Source: Amphibalanus amphitrite | Lineage: Eukaryota > Arthropoda > Thecostraca > Balanomorpha > Balanidae | DNA: 64,000 nucleotides | Assembly (NCBI RefSeq): GCF_019059575.1 | Contig: NW_024881571.1 | Span: 682,001-746,000, forward strand | Direction: 5' to 3' | Shown: positions 17,215 to 27,251 of the stretch, in pieces | Layout of the letters: each line of letters starts with the position of its first letter | Position numbering within the stretch: position 1 is the first letter of the stretch | Notes under the pieces: generated by a model | Databases searched by the model: none | Seen by the model: only the letters and a program-made list of their open reading frames with translations | What the model was told of the DNA's origin: nothing | Program-made: the position numbers and the translations under genes

Positions 17215-17970
17215 GTATGCCCCCTTGTACGTCAAAGACCGCCTAAAAAACAAACGTCTACAAATGAAGGCAGTATTCGTAAGTTCGTTGTAATTGCAGC
17301 AGCCTAGCAACATGCATTGCGGTCCGATGGCGAATTACACTCGTGCTAAAAAAAACTATGCCGGTAACTGCCAACGTACTTAGGTCGTAGGTGAGGAGAG
17401 GAAGGGTTATGTCAAATGTCAACATCAAAGAAATGGCTTCATCTGAGCTGTGCCTATTGTACATAATTCAACCAATCTATGCATTTCGTTTCTTGCTAGC
17501 TACTCATGCTTTCACTCCTGCTTCAGAGTAATCATCCCATATTGTACGTCTTAAGATATTGATTTCTATGGCAGTTCGCAATTGCTAGCCACGTCTCACC
17601 TCAGTTTGGTGGCCCCGCATCGGCCCACTCGGCCGCTCTAAAATTGACTTACGGAGGAGGATGGTGGCTTTTATTTTAGCTTCTCCGCTGACTGGGGGGA
17701 GCGCCGTCGCCGAGGTAGGAGCAATAATTAGCTTAAGTTTGGGACTAATTTCCACGCTTAATTAACATTTTAATGTTATTTTAATTAATTCATGTTAATC
17801 TTTGACGCATTCTCTTTCTATTGATACCATCCACCGGCCTGAGAAGTACTGCCTTGCTGCGTAAGGGCCGATAAAAGATCACGCTTTTAGGGGTATCTCT
17901 TCAACATGGGGCAGGAGCAATAAATAGAGCGCTCTAATTTTAGCTTATTTCCCTGGTATGTCACCAACTG

Positions 17971-18450
17971 AAGTCACTGGAAAACAGCACCAAGCTTGTC
18001 AGGCTATCAAATGACAGAATTCCAAATAATTTATCTAATTTTAGCTTCAATTAAACTTTGAAATCAATGCAGTAAGCGAGTCAAATCACTTGACAAATCA
18101 AAATGACAGCTGTCAGCTAAAATTGAAGGCAAAAAGTGGGTCTCAATTTGGCGTTTCCTGTATTGAACGAGCACAAAAAAGACAGATTTGCTCAACTTTT
18201 TGATCAAACAGCTGCTTAAGATTATCAGTCATGCAATTTCTCCGAAACTCACATCAATATGCAAAATTATAACCTAAAATTCACAGCCTCCCACCCGCGT
18301 GTGGGGAAACGACCGAGCACGCGCACCACTCGCCGCCAACTCCACTTTCCATCGAGGTTCAGTTTAGTTCGATGAAAAAATGTTGGCTGCCATATTTTAG
18401 TACAAAACTCCTTAGAAGGCAAGTGAGACAGTTGTAGTCGCGATTTATGT
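17971..18450. other. spacer between two transposons
   Basis: AT-rich sequence between the 3.03-kb inverted-repeat element and the foldback element. No ORF, RNA gene or repeat is recognised in it. Confidence 0.5.
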
Positions 18451-18460
18451 GTTCCAGTGG

Positions 18461-19230
18461 GGTCCGTATCAAAGCGTCCAAAACCGCAGCATCCAAAGTA
18501 CGCAACATCCAAAACCGCAGCGTCCAGAGTACGCAACGTCCAAAATACGTCCAAAATCGGGTTTATAGGGGGCATTCACAAAGTCCAAAACCGAAACATC
18601 CAAAACCGCAACGTCCAAAAACGTATCATCCAAAAAACGCAACATCCAAAGACGCAACATCCAAAGTACGTAACCTCCAAAACCACAACGTCCAAGACCA
18701 CGACATCCAAGGCACGCAACATCCAAAACCAACCTAACCTTACCTAACCTAACCTAACCTAACCGAACCGAACCTAACCTAACCTACTGATTTTTGCCTA
18801 TCCCTAACCCAACCTAACCTAACCTAACCTAACCTACTGATTTTTGCCTACCGGGGATAAGGAAACCCAACCTAACCTAACCTAACCTAACCTAACCTAA
18901 CCTACTGATTTATGCCTACCGGGCATAAGGAAACCTAACCTAACCTAACCTAGCCTAACCTAACCTAACCTAACGGTTTTGGATGTTGCGTACTTTGGAT
19001 GTTGCGTACTTTGGATGTTGCGTACTTTGGATGATGCGTCCTTGGATGTTGCGTTTTTGGATGATACGTTTTTGGATGTTGCGGTTTTGGATGTTTCGGT
19101 TTTGGACGTTGTGAATGCTCCCTATATACCCGATTTTGGACGTATTTTGGACGTTGCGTACTTTGGACGCTGCGGTTTTGGATGTTGCGTACTTTGGATG
19201 CTGCGGTTTTGGACGCTTTGATGGTCCCCC
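18461..19230. mobile_element. 770-bp foldback element with telomeric-repeat loop
   Basis: Two arms of about 260 bp (18461-18726 and 18975-19230) are inverted copies of each other, nearly identical over the outer 145 bp and more diverged inward. Both arms are built of short units of the type TTTGGATGTTGCGTAC. The loop is (CCTAA)n. The 10-bp GTTCCAGTGG flanks both sides exactly (18451-18460 and 19231-19240), a clear target-site duplication, which shows that the unit moved as a whole. A 9-10 bp duplication with long foldback arms resembles Mutator-like or Foldback-type non-autonomous elements. No transposase is present, so it must be mobilised in trans. Open frames inside are repeat artefacts. 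Confidence 0.85.
18729..18973 (+). repeat. interstitial arthropod telomere repeat (CCTAA)n
   Basis: Four blocks of CCTAA (TTAGG on the other strand) are separated by three copies of a 30-bp spacer of the form ACTGATTTTTGCCTACCGGG.. The TTAGG unit is the ancestral arthropod telomere sequence. It forms the loop of the foldback element, so it was carried here by transposition and does not mark a chromosome end. Confidence 0.93.
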
Positions 19231-19374
19231 GTTCCAGTGGCGCTAATATTGACGGAAAAAATGAAAAGGAATTCGAAATACTGGAATTTTATCATTGCGT
19301 TGCAAAAGTGTCCAATAAATAACTAGAATTTTGAATTAAATTGTAGGTAACATGAATGAGAAAATCCTCAGATA

Positions 19375-21966
19375 GCATATTTACGTCTGGACAACGAGTT
19401 GCGTTGGAGAGGCCGGAAATAGTGGCGATTTCAGGACCGCAAGAATGGACCGTCATTGGAATGATTCTTTTTTAAACCGTGAACTGTTTTCAGCCGGAAT
19501 TTAATAGTTACTACAAAATATTTTGTAATTACGTTTCCACCAAGAATGAATGCCATCAGGGCTAAATTTTTACTTGTATTGCATTTTGTCAAGAAGCATA
19601 TAGTGCTGTTATATTGCAGTTTTAGCGCGTTTGTTACAAAATATGAAGCGAATAAGCGTCAGTGTAATTCATTAGTGCCAGAAGCTTGAGGGGAAGCTAT
19701 GCTAATTGCTCTTGTCCATCCACTAAAATTTATTAAATATTTTGCTTTGTGTATTCCAAAAGGAGAGGGAACTATTTCATTTGTGCCTTCATGTCAGAAT
19801 TGATGGTGGATCATTAAATTTTCAACGCAGTTTACAAACAAGCATTTGGTCTTTCTCGTATATAAGCAGTGGCTAAGAAAAGGTTGATCAATCCCTAAGT
19901 TCAGTCATCGTACCTCAACTTGGCAGCAAGATCCCCCAAGGACAGATGATATATTGTATACATGTCCTGTAAATCAAAGAAACAAGCATTTGGTCTTTCT
20001 CGTATATAAGCAGTGGCTAAGAAAAGGTTGATCAATCCTGAAGTTAAGTCATCGTACCTCAACTTGGCAGCAAGATCCCCCAAGGACAGAGGATATATTG
20101 TATACCTGTCCTGTTAATCAAAACATTTTTGTGCCTGCAAAGGCTTAAGTTATCTGTGGTGTGTTCGGAGTTAGGCCATATGGCCGTTTTTGTTGTATGT
20201 TTATGTGGAGATTGAATATAACTGTGACCCTGTGCTTGTTTGTATACTTACTATGGTCAAACAGGGAACAACACATTCACATAACATACTCACCTAGCAC
20301 CTAACTCATAGCTGTACCCTGCAGGATCTGTACTTGTTCATGTCTCGAGCATTAACAAAGCACTAAAGTAGCTAAGTAATCATTTCCCACATTTCTGAGC
20401 ATCTAACATGACATACAGCAGTGCAGAGCAGCTTCAGAGAAGAAACACTTTAAATGCACAGACTCACACCAGCCACCCAATGAGCCAGTTCCTCAGTTGA
20501 CTGTTTCCCTGGATGCAGCTTGGCAATGTGAGCTAACATTTTGGCAAGTTGAAGGTTAGCAGGTAAGATTGAGTTAGGGTGAGTACCTACCTATAACTGG
20601 GTGCTACTGCTATGCAGGTCTTGGGTAGGCTGCAAATATGTGTGATGATTGAGGCTAGGTTAGCTGTCAGGCTAGTCAGGAGTATGCTCATTGCTCAGGT
20701 CACATTTTTATGGACACTTGGCATATTAAAAAACTAACAATCTAATCTAAGCTAACCCGACTAAACATACACAACTACTGACTATAGGAACTAAGCACCT
20801 ACCTACTTGTGCATACATCTCATACCATGTCAAAGTAGAGTTCCTTGGTGGAAGATTACCCTCAGTACTTTTTACCCCAGCCCTGTGAAGAAAACTAATA
20901 CTTCAAAGCTCTGAGTCACTGCTGGCCATCCACAGGAAGAAACGCTGAGACTGAGAGCTTTGCCATTGTATATTGGACCAATAATCACTATCACGAATGA
21001 CTATGAACACATTATATGATCACATCGTTGCATGGATTGTCACATTGACAATTCTACTATAATCCTTTTTTCAAGAAATACAGTGATGATTAACATCAAA
21101 ATCAACATAAAGTCGATTTAGTGATCCAAGCTTTCTCCTCCAGTAGCAATAGAATGATCGCACGTTTCATTTGCCAGACACTGAGTACCTGATGCACATT
21201 ACAATCTGCATAGCATGAAGCATCTAAGCTGCCCAAATCCATTCATTCTAGATTTTTAACTTGAAAGTTAGCACTAATTTATCTTGCTGTTGTAAGTTAT
21301 CATTCAATATCCATACCAATACATCAATATGCGCTCACCAGTCAACATTTTCTGGCATGATCCTGCTCAGCGTGCTCTTCAGTAGGTATTGCTCCAAGGT
21401 CTGCAATATTATAGCTTGTTTTTGGCCAATAAGCTCTTTTAATTTTACTTTTTCTTGCTGATATATGAGCCCGATCACCTTGCGTTTATCAACCAAAATT
21501 TCATAACTTGTTCAACTTGATATTGATGTTGCTGAGTCAGGACCTCTGTCAGCCTCCTGGATACTTCAGATTATTTTCAGTCAACATGCTTCTTAAATAT
21601 GATATAAGTCAATATTCAAAACATCCAACAAAACGACGTACAAGAGTAAGAAAACCACCAGATAAACTAAAAAATGGCCTTGGAACAGAGCCAAGTGGTG
21701 CTCCATTTGTTTGTTTACAATGATTGTAGTGTTGATGTATTTTTAGGACTCTGAACGTCGGCTTATAAAAAATGAAACATTTTTACAAAAGTTGTAAGGC
21801 AAGTAATATTTATCTGAAAGAACTAAAATATTCAAAAGCCAAACACTATGAAATACATGAATCGGAACGAAAAAGTAACCCAAAAATCCAGCCTAATCAC
21901 CGGCTCCTAAAACTGCAACAAAATTAGCACTTTTCCCCGCAACTCGTTGTCCAGACGTAAATATGC
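19375..21966. mobile_element. 2.59-kb DNA transposon with perfect 29-bp TIRs and 9-bp TSD
   Basis: The first 29 bp (starting GCATATTTACGTCTGG) and the last 29 bp are perfect inverted copies. CCTCAGATA flanks both ends (19366-19374 and 21967-21975), a 9-bp target duplication. The interior is AT-rich, with a 144-bp tandem duplication at 19838-20125. No transposase of useful length is found; the largest frame, near 21508-21723, shows no domain. The duplication length fits Mutator-like or Merlin-type elements. It looks like a non-autonomous, recently mobile copy because the ends and duplication are intact. Confidence 0.85.
19838..20125. repeat. 144-bp tandem duplication, two copies
   Basis: The unit beginning ACAAGCATTTGGTCTTTCTC at 19838 recurs at 19982 with about 95% identity. 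It lies inside the 2.59-kb transposon and gives a short chance ORF on the minus strand. Confidence 0.85.
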
Positions 21967-21975
21967 CCTCAGATA

Positions 21976-22781
21976 ACACTTTTTTAGTAAGGCTGAAATA
22001 TGGTAGCACAATTACTTTTGTGAGGTAACGTAGAACCTGAAGTAAAAGTAAATGATGACGTCAAAATTTTATTTAAAGCCAAACAAAATTAAGGAAGGAA
22101 TTTTCAAATGTTCGGAATTTACGATCCAGACACATGAATGTGTGAAGTACGGATTAATAAAAAAGGCGCCTTTTTAGACCTAACTCTTTTTGTTTATGAC
22201 GTTTTAAGATTACGTAACAAATGTAATTGTATGTGATGCGCCACTAATCGTATATCACGTTGATCAAAAATTCCAGTGTATATTGCACTGAACTCTATAA
22301 TGGTATATTGATATTAACACCAAATTCCACCAAATTCCATCCAATGTATGCGAGGTATGCATTATTTTTTACTGATGATTAGATTGATGCTTGGATTGAT
22401 GTGATTGATATGTATTGGATTTATGATTTATATTTTATTTAATATGTAGGGGATTCACTATATCCCCGAGAATTGGAATAAGCTGTGTGAATTCATGAAT
22501 ACCCATCAGCATCCAGCATTATAATCATAGTACCTAGCCATTCTTGTGCCGCCGCCTGCGGGAGGCGTTTACACATTTCATATTTGTATTTCCCTACCCT
22601 TGTCTTTACCTCACGGAATCATTGCATTTTCACTAATAATACCTTGCCACCAGCCATACCCTCACGTGTTCGAGAATGTTGCCATGCAGCTATGTCTGAT
22701 AACTAGAATTGTAAAATATGGCTGATTGATCGTACATGTGGTTACAGGGCACATCTTCATGATATATAGCTGTTTTGATAG
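21976..22781. other. upstream region of the coiled-coil gene
   Basis: AT-rich sequence between the 2.59-kb transposon and the first recognised coding exon of the next gene. A non-coding or short coding first exon may hide here, but I cannot point to one. No other feature is seen. Confidence 0.4.
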
Positions 22782-22823
22782 GAGAGCTCGATAAATTTTC
22801 CTCATGCTTATTGTTTCTGCTAC

Positions 22824-25800
22824 ATGAAGTACAAGGAGAGGCACAATTCAAGTTGTGATGCAGTACACTTGTGCACATGCTCTGGTGGCTGTCACTGGAC
22901 GGAGGTGGACAACTCAAGCTCAGGAGATGACTCCGATGCCAATGACTTTTTTGGCTCATCCTCAGAGAGTGAGCCAAAACGTGACTCTGAATTGAAGCCC
23001 AAGCTAGACAATGGGCATGGACAGTCTGAGGCTGTCACCCCGGCCTCTCGGTCTCAAAGCAGAAACTCTTCCTCAGCCTCTGAAGCTGAGGATAAATACA
23101 GCTACAGCAGTAAGACAGCGCCTGAGGACGAGAAGCGGAGTGAAACATCCTCTGGATCGCCCACTGCCAGCAGTAGCAGTGAGGAGAGCAGTGATGAAAA
23201 CAGTGATGATGAAGCAGAGAGTGATAATACAACAACAGACCGTTCAAGTAAAGCATCATCAGCCTCACTTGCTGTTGAAGTGAAGTTATCTAAGAAGCAA
23301 ACACAGAAAAGTAAAGCCAAACAAAATAAGGAGAAGCAGTTGGGGGTGTCCCTGCTCGAGTTGTATCCAAAGAGTCTGTCTTTGGTTGGGTTAAGCAGCG
23401 AGAAGAAAGAAATCCAGACACGTCCATTAGCTGACAGGTAGGATGTTATTCCTATATCGATAAATGTATTAAGAGCTGTAAGACTTGTATTTTTCGCTAT
23501 TTCCATCACAAACTACTCACGTAGCCAGCTATTTTTCTAGTTGCTTATAGCGACTGAACTTTCTTATTTCTCTTCTTGGCTTCTGGTGACCTCTATATAT
23601 GATGCCTCTGGCTGGTCGCACGTGCAGGCCCAAGTCGTCGGCATCCGCCCGGCCAAGTCTGCAGACTCGCGTGCTGTCGAGATCCAGATCGCTGGAAGAG
23701 TTCACCGCCTCACTCCCGGAGAGACTGAAACAGAAAGGATGGAACATGGGTGAGTTTCTCCTGCCGGGCTTAGGCACGCTTCTCAGCGGCACAACCTCAA
23801 TATAGTAAAGGACGCTGCCGAGTGCTGAAGCTTATATTCACTATAGTTCACTTGTAGATGGAATAGTTCACTTTCCCGAAATTGGTTTTTGCTACCTATG
23901 TATTTTTGATTGTTTATGCTCAAAATGATCAGCAAGGAAAATGAAACTTTTTTTTTGATTATTTTTTTATATTTTGATAAAGGAAGAACTATATTATATA
24001 TAAAATATTGTTTGACACTGAACCTTCTTACGCATTGACCAATCATTGCATAGCACAAACCCACTGGCTGTAAGCAGCATGATGATTGGCTGACGATGAC
24101 TTGGCTGCATTCCTCAACAAGGCACGCATTCCTACAATACTACTATTCCAATTCAATGCCCCATGTTAAAAGTGAACTATTTCCTTTAAGAAATATCCGT
24201 GCTAAATATGCGATATACGATGCGGTAGGCTTCAGATGTTCAGTATTTCAAATTGTTGCTGGAATTGCCTCCAAAATGCATTGTAAATTATCGTTAGAGT
24301 GTTAGGCTTTTAGATCAGTATGTAATTACCGGTAATTACGTAGGTGTTTCTTTGGGATTTTTGTGAAGAGCTGACTTTAATCCAACTTTTAATTAAGTGT
24401 AACCTATGCTGACTGCTCACGTTTTCAGACACAACTGAACTGATGCGTCTAAATAAGGCGGTATATGAAGCATGGTATTTCCACAAAGAAGAAGAAGAGC
24501 AGATGCTAAAGAAGGAAGCAGCCAAAAAGGAGCTAGAGAATAAAATGCAGAAACCGCGGAAGGTATGAATACACGGGCAATACGGAACCGGCATTCTTGG
24601 CAGGCTCATAGGCTCATATGTTGTTGTTTGTTAACGGCTGTCGCCTGTCCGGTCTGCTTACTGGCAATATCAGCCCACGTCATGAGGCTTGTAATATGTT
24701 AGCCATATGCCTCTTTATACAGTACATAATGTACATTATGAAAGGCCCATGCTACTTCATATCTTTTTACAATTTACTCACCCCTAAGTATTTTATCGCT
24801 TCCTTCACGATATACCTAATCGAAACTTCATGGAGTTTCAATTATGTACCTACCTATACATTCTTGGGGTAAACTATAGACTGTGGTTCACTATAAATAA
24901 AAACGCGACAGACTTTTTCACTGCCCAATTAAAAGTGAAATGTGTCGTATGCTATGCTCGCCTGCTTTTGTCTGTGTGATGCTATGGAAACGAATGATAA
25001 AATGGGACTGATTCTGTTGACAAAAAGTACATTCCTTCAGCTTTTTCAGAAAACAGTTCCAAGAAAAACTAGAAAAATAAAGATGTCTGAGAAGATCAAA
25101 ATGAAGATCGACAAAGAGGATCCAGGATGGGATTGGATGAAGGAGAAACTTGTCAAGATGAAGAATGCGAAATTCAAGACCGACGCCAAGGCTAAGGAGG
25201 AGCGAGAAGTGCAAGAAAAACGCAAAGCCTCGAAAGTCGAAGAAGGTGCTTTGGTAAGGGCGACGATGATAAACTGTGTATTGGTGTGCTCCTATGGCGC
25301 CCCAGTCCTGCACATTTTTATCGCAAAATTGAATTATGCAAATATATTTTCAACATGTTCACGTGACCCGATCGCTATACTTTGTATTACAAAATATTGA
25401 ATCTACAATTTTCAGGCATATGCTGCTTGGAAGACACGTAAAGACGAAATCGCTCAAGAGAAGCGTCGCAAGGAAAAGAAAGAAGCCAGAGAAAGGGCGA
25501 GAGCTGAAGAAGAAAATGCACAAGAAAATCGTATTTCGGCTGAGAAGGTATGGAATGCTCGGGAAAATAGGGGCTCTTAAAAGTGATGAAAATTGACGAT
25601 GGCTCAATGAAAGCCGGTAAACATTATTTTACCATCGTTCTGAATTCTGGTGTGCTAAGGGTTTGTTACATGAGTGCTGACTGACCTCTCTTCACTCGGC
25701 CAGGTATTTGAGCAGTACAAGGAGCGGGTGACCGCTGAGCAGCGTGAGGAGACGCTCCGGCTGCGGCGGCGGCAGCGCCGTCTGGCCGACCGCACCGCCC

Positions 25801-26471
25801 GGCTGCTGGAGACGCGCGACCGGCAGGCGGAGGCGCGCTACCACCAGTGGCTGCGGGAGGCCGCCGAGCGCGCCTCGGCTCCCCCCGACTCGGCCGACCG
25901 GCACACGCCGCCCCCGCCGCGGCCGCCCTGGTACCCGGGCGGTCTGCTGGCGGGCCGGCCGGCCACCGAGCCGCCGCCGGCACCGGCGCGGTCCGCGCGG
26001 CCCGCCAGCGCGCTGCGGACCGGAGGCGCCCGCGGCTGGCGTCCGTGCCACCAGACGCACTGCCCGGCGTGTCCATGCGCGCCTCCGGCCGCCGAGGTGG
26101 TCAGCTCGAGCCGGCCGGATGTGCGTCTTGCCGTGGACCAGCCGCTCACGTGCGCCAGTCGCCGCGCCGTGTTCGTTGTCCGCTGCCTGTTCTGCGAGCT
26201 GCAGTACGTCGGCTGGACGCTGCAGTCGATCCGCGCGGCGTTCGCTCGCCAGCTGCGCGCCCTGCGTGAGGAGGCCGGCTCAACACTGGCCGACCATATC
26301 GCCGAACACCGTCGGAACAGCGAGCGGTTTGTGCCGCTCACCGAGTGCCTCGAGCTGACCGGCGTCCGCGCCTTCCCCGAGACTGCCTCTCGACACGCCG
26401 TGACGGATTTCGCGCACGTGACGAAGGAGATTCTGGGCACCATCTCGCCAGACGGCATCAACCGGGCCTGA
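22824..26471 (+). CDS. coiled-coil protein (CCDC181/MAP9-like) with C-terminal GIY-YIG-like domain
   Basis: Six coding exons join in phase: 22824-23437, 23628-23749, 24429-24562, 25050-25253, 25416-25547 and 25704-26471, giving about 657 residues if the ATG at 22824 is the start. The 5' end is uncertain: the frame is open back to 22782, and an acceptor may precede it. Residues 1-200 are acidic and Ser-rich. Residues 210-470 are long charged helices with repeated motifs (AVYEAWYFHKEEEEQ, DPGWDWMKEKL, AYAAWKTRKDEIAQEK), as in CCDC181 and MAP9 microtubule or ciliary proteins. A Pro/Ala-rich linker follows. Residues 550-640 (LTCASRRAVFVVRCLFCELQ, then YVGWTLQSIR and LADHIAEHRR) match the C..C..YVG.T.S....LAEH pattern of GIY-YIG domains of Penelope-like and related retroelements. 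All of this lies in one exon with the preceding coiled coil. Orthology is tentative and function unknown. Confidence 0.7.
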
Positions 26472-26771
26472 TGGACTATACATGTCCTCATCGGACGACA
26501 AGTCCCAAAGCCGCCGCACATTCACATTTTACACGTTTGATACATTACGTTTGATACACTGTGTACACACGTTTGCACTACGATTGATTGTGAATTATTT
26601 CGACGCGCTATTTACATAGACGGATTTTACCATTATTTGTGATAATGTAACGTGAAAGTTACTAGTCAAACGTGTGCAATTTTTTGTATTTTAGTTTATA
26701 GTGTGGACGTTGTCCCCTGGTCTTATCCAAGGCCATCTTTAGAATCTCATCTCGCTGTGATGTGATTGTGT

Positions 26772-26777
26772 AATAAA
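26772..26777 (+). promoter_or_regulatory. polyadenylation signal AATAAA
   Basis: A canonical AATAAA lies 300 bp after the coiled-coil gene stop codon and is followed by a GT-rich stretch (GATGTGTTTGATTC...TTGTG). It is the best candidate for its 3' end signal. Confidence 0.6.
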
Positions 26778-27243
26778 TCTACTCTGATGTGTTTGATTCA
26801 GCTCTGTTGTGCCGCTGGCCCGCTACTGCGGTGATAATCTGGTTGGTTGGATGATATTATAATTCGATTTTTCTGCCTTTTCTTTAGTTCCCTTCTTTAT
26901 GCAAGATTTGGAGCCTCCCTCCCGGACATAGAAATAACGACTATCTATGCTCCCGGACGACGTGATTCTACGCCGGGCGACCAATGCTGTTCAAGGCGGC
27001 AGGGGCTGGGCTGCGGTTATCGAACCAATTTCGATTGGCTGGACGACGTAGAATGTTCTTAGTCCGAGACTGCGAAGTGCGAACACGCCCGAAGATGGGT
27101 GGTAGTGAGTAGTGACTTGCAAGATAAGGCGTACTACTCGTAACTATCAGTACTAGTCTATGGCTGGGGATATTACTACTACTCGATGGCTGGCTTGAGG
27201 CCTCCATCTCATTTTCCTATGGTCACCGTCACCGGACGATATG
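26778..27243. other. intergenic, nothing recognised
   Basis: The spacer between the presumed 3' end of the coiled-coil gene and the hAT-type element. I see no gene, RNA or repeat in it. Confidence 0.5.
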
Positions 27244-27251
27244 GTATTTTG

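Larger units (their letters stand above)
14940..17970. mobile_element. 3.03-kb terminal-inverted-repeat DNA element, superfamily unassigned
   Basis: The left end 14940-14996 and the right end 17914-17970 are inverted copies of each other. The inner 52 bp (14945-14996 against 17914-17965) match at 51 positions, and with the outer CAGT(C/T) the arm is about 57 bp. It reads CAGTCGGTGACACACCAGGG from the left. AAGT flanks both ends (14936-14939 and 17971-17974), a candidate 4-bp target duplication. The arm contains the palindrome AGAGCGCTCT. No intact transposase is recognised inside; two small exon-like stretches (16371-16520, 17108-17214) are noted separately. The left end lies 17 bp upstream of the mitoferrin ATG. 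A 4-bp duplication occurs in several superfamilies, so no assignment is made. Confidence 0.7.

Noticed and set aside
18447-18747. Overlapping Lys/Asn/Pro-rich frames and their antisense partners
   Set aside because: They are translations of the 15-bp units in the foldback element arm, open in several frames by repetition.
18729-18973. Possible chromosome end or fusion point
   Set aside because: The telomeric block lies between inverted arms within a 10-bp target duplication, so transposition explains it better.
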